This document shows, piece by piece, positions 1 through 5,153 of a stretch of DNA of 13,431 nucleotides. A model generated the notes under the pieces. The model was given only the letters and a program-made list of their open reading frames with translations. It ran no database searches and had not been told where the DNA came from. Source of the stretch: JBJXFY01 sp046155815 (GTDB lineage Bacteria > Verrucomicrobiota > Verrucomicrobiia > Limisphaerales > CAIMTB01); NCBI GenBank assembly GCA_046155815.1, contig JBJXFY010000282.1, forward strand, positions 1 to 13,431, read 5' to 3'. Every line of letters starts with the position of its first letter. Position 1 is the stretch's first letter. Both the position numbers and the translations under genes were made by a program.

Positions 1-326
1 TCACGTTCCACGCCGTCCGGCCCCTTCACGCGCAGCACGCGGCGGGCGCGGTCAATGGCCACGGCCTCGGTCCGCGTGTGGACGCGCACGCGGGCGCGGG
101 TCCAGAAGTCCTCGGGCGTGCGCGCGACCAGCTCCTCCGTTGTGCCGACCTCGCCGGAGAGCAGGTACGGCAGCCCGCAGGCCGCGAAAGAAATGTGATC
201 GCCGCGCTCGAAGACCTGGATGGCGGCGGTTTCGTCCACGCGGCTGGCGCGGGCGGCGGCGGAGGCGCCGCCGGCCACGCCGCCGACGATGAGGATGCGG
301 CGGGGAGGGTAGGGGTTCGGTTTCAT
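1..326 (-). CDS. FAD-dependent pyridine nucleotide-disulfide oxidoreductase, CoA-disulfide reductase-like (partial, C-terminus cut off)
   Basis: Only the first 108 residues are in the window; the gene runs off the left edge. Residues 11-29 form the N-terminal FAD-binding beta-alpha-beta fold with a GGVAGGASAAAR glycine loop. E40 is placed to bind the FAD ribose. Residues 46-54 read SFAACGLPY, the single-cysteine active-site signature of the CoA-disulfide reductase / NADH oxidase group, with C50 as the redox cysteine. Enzymes of this group reduce CoA disulfide, CoA persulfide or polysulfide with NAD(P)H, and some carry a C-terminal rhodanese domain, which cannot be checked here. The ATG at 326 starts the fold at the usual distance. 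The gene lies 41 bases after the ArsR-type regulator on the same strand, so the two are probably co-transcribed and part of the sulfur island. NADH oxidase or polysulfide reductase activity is equally possible. Confidence 0.85.
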   Translation of the reverse strand, partial: MKPNPYPPRRILIVGGVAGGASAAARASRVDETAAIQVFERGDHISFAACGLPYLLSGEVGTTEELVARTPEDFWTRARVRVHTRTEAVAIDRARRVLRVKGPDGVER

Positions 327-367
327 GGTCGGTTCGGACTGAGGTCTTGCGGGGAGCTGCGCGCCGT

Positions 368-718
368 TCAGCGCCGGAAATGGGCCGCCTTGGCCGCCAG
401 CTCGTCCGCCAATTGGCGGCATACGAGGTCGCAGAGCGCGCGCAGCATCGGGTCGGTGATGCGGTACACGCTGGCGGCGCCGTCCTTGCGGAAGGCGACG
501 AGGCCGGCGTCGCGCAGGATGCCGAGGTGCTTGGAGACGTTGGCCTGGCCGGCGCCGGTGGCCTCGACCAGCGCGGAGACGCTGCACTCGCCCTCCATCA
601 GCCGGTTGAGCAGGCGCAGGCGGAGCGGCTCGCCCAGCGCGCGGAAGCGGGCGGCGACCAGCTCGAGCGCCTCCGGCGGCAGGCGGTGGGTCGGTACGAA
701 CTTCATGCGCCTTGACAT
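368..718 (-). CDS. ArsR-family winged-helix regulator, candidate thiol/persulfide sensor
   Basis: This 116-residue protein is the usual ArsR/SmtB length. Residues 22-90 give the winged helix: FRALGEPLRLRLLNRL, then the recognition helix around GQANVSKHLGILRDAG (57-72) and the wing at VAFRKDGAASVYRI. There is no CxC metal motif as in CadC/ArsR. Three cysteines are present, C45 at the start of helix 3 and C96 and C100 in the C-terminal dimer helix. YgaV, BigR and SqrR, which sense persulfides through cysteine pairs, regulate neighbours like those here, so a sulfide or persulfide signal is inferred, not shown. The gene is divergent from the membrane rhodanese, as a YgaV-like regulator of a YgaP-like protein, and a palindrome covers its start. 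I give the longest frame; the ATG at 706 (residue 5) fits the promoter-like elements better and would give a 112-residue protein. Confidence 0.9.
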   Translation of the reverse strand: MSRRMKFVPTHRLPPEALELVAARFRALGEPLRLRLLNRLMEGECSVSALVEATGAGQANVSKHLGILRDAGLVAFRKDGAASVYRITDPMLRALCDLVCRQLADELAAKAAHFRR

Positions 719-743
719 ATAGCCATATGGTTATATCGTCAAG
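711..743. promoter_or_regulatory. Divergent operator/promoter: AT-rich palindrome between regulator and rhodanese
   Basis: An island of AT-rich sequence in very GC-rich DNA forms an inverted repeat. The core CCATATGG (723-730) is flanked by ATATAG and TTATAT, and the outer arms CTTGAC (711-716) and GTCAAG (738-743) also match, with one unpaired base. Rightward, TTGACA (712-717), a 16-base spacer and TATCGT (734-739) make a good sigma-70-type promoter, predicting a transcript start near the rhodanese ATG at 746. Leftward, TTGACG (742-737) and a TATATG-like -10 predict a start near 707, next to the in-frame ATG at 706. ArsR-family repressors typically bind such 12-2-12-like palindromes overlapping promoters, so autoregulation and joint control of both arms are inferred. 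Confidence 0.7.
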
Positions 744-745
744 TC

Positions 746-1327
746 ATGACAATGGCCTCCGCCCCCGTTGCCGCCGCCACCGAACTCCCGCCCCGCCTCG
801 CCCCCGCCGACCTCCGCCGCCGGCTGGAGGCCGGCGAGCCCCTCCAGCTCGTGGACGTGCGTGAGGAGGCCGAGTTCGCCGGCGGCCGCCTTGCCGAAGC
901 CCGCCTCCTGCCGCTGGCCCAGCTCGGGCGCCGGGCTGCGGAACTCGACCGCGCCCGCCCCGTCGTGCTCGTGTGCCGCTCCGGCCGTCGCAGCGAGCAG
1001 GCCCGGGAAAGCCTCGCCGCCCTCGGCTTCCCGCAGATCGCCTGCCTCGACGGCGGGCTGATGGCGTGGGACGCGGCCGGGCTGCCGGTGGAGCGGGACA
1101 CGCATGCGCCGTGGGCAATCGAGCGCCAGGTCCGCATCGCGGCCGGCGTGCTGGTGCTCCTGGGCGTGGGGCTCGGTTTCCTCGTGCATCCCGGGTTCTT
1201 CGGGATCAGCGCGTTTGTCGGCGCGGGGCTGGTCTTTGCGGGCCTGACCGACTGGTGCGGCATGGGCCTGCTGATGGCGAAGGCCCCGTGGAACCGCCGC
1301 CGTGAAGAGGCGTGCTGCGCGCGCTGA
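746..1327 (+). CDS. YgaP-like membrane-anchored rhodanese (rhodanese + DUF2892)
   Basis: The 193-residue protein has a single rhodanese domain at about 16-116: LVDVREEAEF (35-44) and the active-site loop CRSGRRS (77-83), with C77 as the persulfide-carrying cysteine. Residues about 130-148 and 151-168 are two hydrophobic segments, followed by DWCGMG (169-174). This matches the DUF2892 / YgaP-like membrane domain. E. coli YgaP has the same order and is controlled by the ArsR-family YgaV, which mirrors the divergent regulator here. The role is sulfane-sulfur transfer at the inner face of the membrane. The ATG at 746 directly follows the predicted promoter, so the transcript may be leaderless; ATG at 752 is an alternative. 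It is the first gene of the rightward operon, followed 32 bases later by the persulfide dioxygenase. Confidence 0.93.
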   Translation: MTMASAPVAAATELPPRLAPADLRRRLEAGEPLQLVDVREEAEFAGGRLAEARLLPLAQLGRRAAELDRARPVVLVCRSGRRSEQARESLAALGFPQIACLDGGLMAWDAAGLPVERDTHAPWAIERQVRIAAGVLVLLGVGLGFLVHPGFFGISAFVGAGLVFAGLTDWCGMGLLMAKAPWNRRREEACCAR

Positions 1328-1359
1328 ACCGCCGTCCTCCCTTCATCCACCTACCTGCC

Positions 1360-2781
1360 ATGTTCCTCCGCCAGATCGCCGACCCGCACCTCGCGCAGTA
1401 CGCCTACCTCATCGGCTGCCAGCGCACGGGCGAGGCCGTCGTCATTGACCCCGAGCGCGACGTGGACCGCTACCGGGTCGCCGCCGCCGAGGCCGGGCTG
1501 CGGCTCACCGCCGTGGCCGAGACGCACATCCACGCGGACTTCGTGAGCGGCGCGTGCGAACTGGCCGCCGCCGACCCCGCCGTGAAGGTGTACGTCTCCG
1601 CCGAGGGCGGCCCGGACTGGCAGAGCGCCTGGGCCGACGGCCGGCCGAACGTGACGCGGCTGCGGGACGGCGACGTGTTCCGCGTGGGCAACATCGAGTT
1701 CAAGGCCATCCACACGCCAGGCCACACGCCGGAGCACATGGCATTTCTGGTCACGGACCGCGGTGGCGGCGCGGACGAGCCGGTGGCGTTGCTGAGCGGT
1801 GACTTCCTGTTCGTGGGCGACGCCGGCCGGCCGGACCTGCTGGAGCAGGCGGCGGGACAGGAGGGCACGCAGGAGCCGGGCGCGCGGGCGCTTTACCGCA
1901 GCCTGCGGAAGGTCGCGGAGCTGCCCTGCCACGTGCAGGTGCTGCCGGCGCACGGGGCGGGCAGCGCGTGTGGCAAGGCGCTGGGCTCGGTGCCGAACTC
2001 GACCTTCGGCTACGAGGAGAAGTTCAACCCGGCGCTCAAGCTCGCCCTCAACGCGGGCGAGGAGGAGTTCGTGAAGTTCATCCTCAGCGGCCAGCCGGAG
2101 CCGCCGCCGTACTTCGCGAACATGAAGCATGTGAACAAGGTCGGCCCGGCGGTGCTCGGCCGCCTGCCGCAGCCGGCCGCGATGAGCCTCGCCGAGGTGG
2201 CGGCACGCCTCGGCCAGCCGGGCTTCGTGGTGCTCGACACGCGGGACCGGGCGGCCTTCCTGGCCGGCCACCTGCGCGGCAGCCTCTTCACGCCGCCGGA
2301 GAAGTTCTCGGACTTCGCCGGCAGCTACCTGCGGCCGGAGGACGAGGTCGTGCTCGTGCTGGCCGACCCGGCACGGACGGAGGACTTCACGCGGCAGCTC
2401 GTGCGGATGGGTTTCGACCGCGTCGTCGGTGTCTTGCCGGCGGCGGCGCTCGCCGCGGCGGCGCCGGAACTGGTGGCGGCGATCCCGGCCGTGACGTTGG
2501 CCGACCTGCCGGCGGTGCTGGCCCGCGAACCGTCGGCCGCGCTGCTGGACGTGCGCAAGGCCACGGAGTTCGCCGCCGGCCACCTGCGCGGCGCGCGGAA
2601 CCTCGCGCACACGCGGCTGCGGCCGCGGCTGAAGGAAGTCCCGGCGGACCGGCCGCTCGTCGTGTCGTGCGCCAGCGGGATGCGGGCCGCGGGGGCGTGC
2701 GCGTTCCTCGCGCGGGCCGGCCGGCGGGTGATCTGCGTGGCGGACAAGTTCGAGAACGCGCCGCGCGGCCTGCTGGCGTGA
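1360..2781 (+). CDS. Persulfide dioxygenase-rhodanese fusion (metallo-beta-lactamase fold + two rhodanese domains)
   Basis: The 473-residue protein has an ETHE1-type metallo-beta-lactamase domain in the first 240 residues: HIHAD (56-60), HTPGH (118-122), GDFLFVGDAGRPDL (147-160) and PAHGAGSACGK (196-206). H56, H122 and D148 are the likely mononuclear-iron ligands. A first rhodanese domain (about 275-360) starts with VVLDTRDRAAF, but its active-site loop reads ADPAR and has no cysteine. The second (about 385-473) has the active loop CASGMR with C437. The order is that of CstB-like and PRF-type enzymes, which oxidise glutathione, CoA or other low-molecular-weight persulfides to sulfite and can transfer sulfur. 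An upstream in-frame ATG at 1312 would overlap the rhodanese gene; 1360 begins MFLRQI as the family does. No Shine-Dalgarno sequence precedes it. Confidence 0.93.
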   Translation: MFLRQIADPHLAQYAYLIGCQRTGEAVVIDPERDVDRYRVAAAEAGLRLTAVAETHIHADFVSGACELAAADPAVKVYVSAEGGPDWQSAWADGRPNVTRLRDGDVFRVGNIEFKAIHTPGHTPEHMAFLVTDRGGGADEPVALLSGDFLFVGDAGRPDLLEQAAGQEGTQEPGARALYRSLRKVAELPCHVQVLPAHGAGSACGKALGSVPNSTFGYEEKFNPALKLALNAGEEEFVKFILSGQPEPPPYFANMKHVNKVGPAVLGRLPQPAAMSLAEVAARLGQPGFVVLDTRDRAAFLAGHLRGSLFTPPEKFSDFAGSYLRPEDEVVLVLADPARTEDFTRQLVRMGFDRVVGVLPAAALAAAAPELVAAIPAVTLADLPAVLAREPSAALLDVRKATEFAAGHLRGARNLAHTRLRPRLKEVPADRPLVVSCASGMRAAGACAFLARAGRRVICVADKFENAPRGLLA

Positions 2782-2797
2782 GCGAAAGGGAGCCGCG

Positions 2798-4144
2798 ATG
2801 CCCGCGCTGCAGGATTTCCTCGGCCTCGCCTTTGGCCTGATCGTCGGCGTCGCGCTGGGGCTGACCGGCGGCGGCGGCTCGATCTTCGCGGTGCCGCTGC
2901 TGGCCTTCGGCCTGGGCCTCCCGCTGCCGTCGGCCGTGGGCATCAGCCTGGCCGCGGTCGGGGCGACGGCCGGCTTTGGCGCGGCGCGGCACTGGCGGGA
3001 CGGCGAGCTTGAGCTGCGTTCCGGCCTGGTCTTCGCCGCGGGCGGGATGGCGCTCGCGCCGCTCGGGGCGTGGCTGGGCAGGAGGCTGCCGCCGGCGCTG
3101 CTGCTCGCGGGCTTCGCCGCGCTCATGGCGTACCTCGCCTGGCGGATGTGGCGGGGCCGGGCGGAGGACGAAGCCGAGCCCGGCCCGTGCGTGGCGCGGC
3201 CGGACGGCCGGCTGGGCCCGGGCTGCTATTCCCGGTTGTCCGCCGCCGGCGGGGCGGCGGGCGTGCTCTCGGGCCTGTTCGGCGTGGGTGGCGGCTTCAT
3301 CATCGTCCAGGGGCTGCTGTACGTGACCGGCATGCCGCTGCACCGGGCGGTGGCGACTTCGCTGCTGGTGATCTTCCTGATCTCGCTCTCCGGCGTGGCG
3401 TCGCACCTGGCGCACGGGCTGACGCTGCCGCCAGTGCTGACGCTGCTCTTCGTGGCCGGCGGCGTGGGCGGAATGCTGCTGGGGCAGCACTGGCGGGCGC
3501 GACTCAGCGGGCCGTCGCTGCGGCGGGTCTTTGCCGTGGCGATGTGGATCGTGGCGGCGCTGATGCTGGCGAAGAGCCTCTCCTCGTCCGGCGGCGGCCG
3601 GATTCCGGCCCCGCCCGCGTGGGACGAGTCCGCCGTCCGGGAGGAGGGCGGGCGGATCGTGTCCGCCGCCTTCAATCGGCTCAGCGGTGAACTGATGCGG
3701 GCGATGGCCGCCGGCGGCGTCTCGAACGCGCTCGCCGTCTGCTCGGAAAAGGCGCCGCTGCTCACCGCCGAAGTCGGCGCGACGAACGACGTGCGGCTGC
3801 GGCGCGTGGCGCTGCGGAACCGCAACCCGGCGAATTCGCCCGATCCCGAGGAACGCGCCGTGCTGGAGGCATTCGTCGCAACGGTCACCGTCGGGACGTC
3901 ACCGGTGCCCCGGGTCGCGGCGCGAGCGGACGGCACGGCGACGTACTTCGCGCCGATCGTGCTGAACAACCCGCTCTGCCTGCGCTGCCACGGCACGCCG
4001 GGCAAGGAGCTCGCAGAGGCCGACGCCGCGCTGATCCGGCGGTTCTATCCGGACGACCGCGCGACCGGCTTCGCCCTCGGCGACCTGCGCGGGATGTGGC
4101 GGGTGGATTTTCCGGCGCCCCCGGCGGCATCCTCGCCGCGATGA
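2798..4144 (+). CDS. TauE/SafE sulfite/organosulfonate exporter fused to a C-terminal c-type haem DUF3365 (Tll0287-like) domain
   Basis: Residues 1-262 form a TSUP/TauE-SafE permease with two half repeats, marked by GLTGGGGSIFAVPLL (21-35) and GLFGVGGGFIIVQGLL (159-174), and about seven or eight membrane segments. After a short linker (263-275) comes a DUF3365 domain, residues about 276-438: AVCSEKAP (313-320), LRNRNPANSPDPEE (339-352), the haem-c motif CLRCH (394-398), and FYPDDRATGFALGDLRG (416-432). In Tll0287 the haem is held by Cys and His; C315 and H398 are the matching residues. Arginines before the last helix (LRR, 241-243) suggest that helix exits to the periplasm, where haem c is attached. 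It starts 16 bases after the dioxygenase stop with a clear AAAGGGAG ribosome site. The transporter probably exports sulfite made by the dioxygenase; the haem domain's job is unknown. Confidence 0.92.
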   Translation: MPALQDFLGLAFGLIVGVALGLTGGGGSIFAVPLLAFGLGLPLPSAVGISLAAVGATAGFGAARHWRDGELELRSGLVFAAGGMALAPLGAWLGRRLPPALLLAGFAALMAYLAWRMWRGRAEDEAEPGPCVARPDGRLGPGCYSRLSAAGGAAGVLSGLFGVGGGFIIVQGLLYVTGMPLHRAVATSLLVIFLISLSGVASHLAHGLTLPPVLTLLFVAGGVGGMLLGQHWRARLSGPSLRRVFAVAMWIVAALMLAKSLSSSGGGRIPAPPAWDESAVREEGGRIVSAAFNRLSGELMRAMAAGGVSNALAVCSEKAPLLTAEVGATNDVRLRRVALRNRNPANSPDPEERAVLEAFVATVTVGTSPVPRVAARADGTATYFAPIVLNNPLCLRCHGTPGKELAEADAALIRRFYPDDRATGFALGDLRGMWRVDFPAPPAASSPR

Positions 4145-4614
4145 ATGGTGATCCGTCCATCCCGGCCGCCCGCGGCACGGGCTGGGTTGTGGCGCAATTC
4201 GTTCTGATGGCCGCGCTGCTGGCCGCGGGGCCGTGGTGGCGGGACCAGTGGGCGGGCTGGCCCGCCGCGGTCGCCGGTGCGGCGCTGCTGGCCCTGGGCG
4301 CATGGCTGGGCGTGCGCGGCGTGCGCGACCTGGGCCCTCACCGCACGCCCTTTCCGCAGCCGAGGGAGGACGGCGAGCTGGTGACGACCGGCCTTTATGG
4401 CCACCTGAGGCATCCCCTGTACGCCGCGGTGATCGTGCTGGGTTTTGCGTGGGCGCTGCTTTGGCGCAGCTGGCCGGCCCTGGTGCTGGCCGTGGTTCAG
4501 GTGCCGTTCTTCAACGCCAAGGCCAGGGCCGAGGAGCACCGGCTGAGAATTCGTTTCGCCGCTTACGAAGGCTACGCCGCGAGGGTGAGACGCTTCGTTC
4601 CCGGCCTGTACTGA
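4141..4614 (+). CDS. Isoprenylcysteine/PEMT-family membrane methyltransferase (ICMT-like)
   Basis: The 157-residue protein has hydrophobic segments at about 15-32, 41-57, 95-112 and 113-124. It carries the ICMT/phospholipid-methyltransferase signature: LVTTGLYGHLRHPLY (80-94), and near the end AEEHRLRIRFAAYEGYAARV, with paired glutamates E131-E132. Family members use S-adenosylmethionine to methylate carboxyl, amine or thiol groups on small lipophilic substrates at the membrane. I place the start at 4141, where ATGA overlaps the stop of the exporter gene (4142-4144), a typical sign of translational coupling. A longer frame from 4096 would overlap the exporter further. It is the last gene of the sulfur operon. 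A thiol or sulfide as methyl acceptor is attractive because MddA, a bacterial methanethiol methyltransferase, is a related membrane enzyme, but nothing in the sequence proves it. Confidence 0.85.
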   Translation: MNGDPSIPAARGTGWVVAQFVLMAALLAAGPWWRDQWAGWPAAVAGAALLALGAWLGVRGVRDLGPHRTPFPQPREDGELVTTGLYGHLRHPLYAAVIVLGFAWALLWRSWPALVLAVVQVPFFNAKARAEEHRLRIRFAAYEGYAARVRRFVPGLY

Positions 4615-4649
4615 GCTTCCCGCGCCCGGACGGAGGTGCGATTGCTTCA

Positions 4650-4697
4650 GGCCGGGCACGTTGGTCCGGCCGTGGAGCTGGCTGGCATGACTTTTTT
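4650..4697 (+). terminator. Probable rho-independent terminator of the sulfur operon, with an alternative stem
   Basis: CCGGCC (4666-4671) pairs with GGCTGG (4680-4685) around an 8-base loop, with one G-U pair. A run of six T (4692-4697) follows after six bases, a slightly long gap. The same CCGGCC can instead pair perfectly with GGCCGG at 4650-4655, so two exclusive hairpins are possible. It lies 36-83 bases after the methyltransferase stop. Confidence 0.45.
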
Positions 4698-4719
4698 GTA
4701 ATTTTGCCCAGCCCATCCG

Positions 4720-4747
4720 TTGACGACCAAGTCGCGTGTGATAGCCT
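4720..4747 (+). promoter_or_regulatory. Promoter of the PilZ-like gene with extended -10
   Basis: TTGACG (4720-4725), a 16-base spacer, and TAGCCT (4742-4747) preceded by TG one base upstream (4739-4740). The predicted transcript start near 4754 is only about seven bases before the ATG at 4761. The DUF1800 gene has the same TGnTAGCCT form, which strengthens both calls. Confidence 0.6.
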
Positions 4748-4760
4748 CGTCCCCGCAGCT

Positions 4761-5084
4761 ATGAGCGCAGGCAACATCGAGCGGTCCGCCCCGGATACGG
4801 CCGCATTTCGCAATCCCACCAACACCTTCAACCTCGCTGCGAACGCAATCACCTTTCGCAAGAACGGGATCGAGTTCACCTCGGCCCGCCCGGTGAATCC
4901 CTGGTCCGAGATTGCGGTTGGCATCGAGTGTCCCGTCGAGCAGACCCGCGTGACCTGCAAGGGCGTCGTGGTGGACTGCCGCGGCTCGCGCCACGCGGGC
5001 TACCGGGTTTCGCTGATGTTCCTCGGGCTGACGCCGCAGGCCCAGCAGCGGCTTGATTCCCTCGCCCTCGCGTACGTGGGCTGA
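4761..5084 (+). CDS. Small PilZ-like domain protein
   Basis: The 107-residue soluble protein looks like a divergent PilZ beta barrel. Residues 28-58 (ANAITFRKNGIEF, then WSEIAVGIECP) match the strand pair that follows the DxSxxG region. Residues 65-90 (VTCKGVVVDC, then GYRVSLMFLGL) match the later strands, followed by a short helix TPQAQQRLDSL. The c-di-GMP-binding RxxxR and DxSxxG motifs are not recognisable, so nucleotide binding is doubtful; PilZ-type proteins of this kind can act in type IV pilus assembly. The ATG at 4761 fits the promoter; the same frame is open upstream but that part is antisense-like overlap with the methyltransferase gene. The next gene is a PilT/PilU ATPase in the same direction, 69 bases away. 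The family call rests on pattern and context. Confidence 0.65.
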   Translation: MSAGNIERSAPDTAAFRNPTNTFNLAANAITFRKNGIEFTSARPVNPWSEIAVGIECPVEQTRVTCKGVVVDCRGSRHAGYRVSLMFLGLTPQAQQRLDSLALAYVG

Positions 5085-5111
5085 GCAAGCGCGCGTTTTC
5101 GCCCCTTTCCC

Positions 5112-5150
5112 GCGCCCCGGCTGTGGTTCACAGTCGGGGCGTCCTCTTTT
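5112..5150 (+). terminator. Strong hairpin with T-rich tail between the PilZ-like gene and pilT
   Basis: GCCCCGGCTGTG (5114-5125) pairs with CACAGTCGGGGC (5129-5140) over 12 bp with one G-U pair, extended by C5113-G5141 and a G-U. The loop is three bases and is followed by TCCTCTTTT (5142-5150). This has the form of an intrinsic terminator, but the next start codon is at 5154, so it is also the 5' leader of pilT. It could attenuate read-through or set the 5' end of a processed pilT message. Confidence 0.65.
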
Positions 5151-5153
5151 CCC

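Noticed and set aside
746..1350. Antisense frames of 152 and 203 codons opposite the rhodanese gene
   Set aside because: They overlap a clear rhodanese/DUF2892 gene and have no domain features.
1312..1359. Upstream start for the persulfide dioxygenase
   Set aside because: It would overlap the end of the rhodanese gene and add 16 residues not seen at the normal family start MFLRQI.
1351..3126. A 591-codon open frame on the minus strand
   Set aside because: Shadow of the persulfide dioxygenase and exporter genes; Arg/His/Pro-rich with no recognisable motif.
3560..3640. A missed gene boundary or frameshift between the exporter and the haem domain
   Set aside because: No stop codon, no ribosome site and no signal peptide precede the haem domain; the linker is continuous and in frame.
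4233..4760. N-terminal extension of the PilZ-like gene
   Set aside because: The frame stays open upstream but overlaps the methyltransferase gene, passes a promoter, and adds only low-complexity Arg/Gly/Ala sequence.
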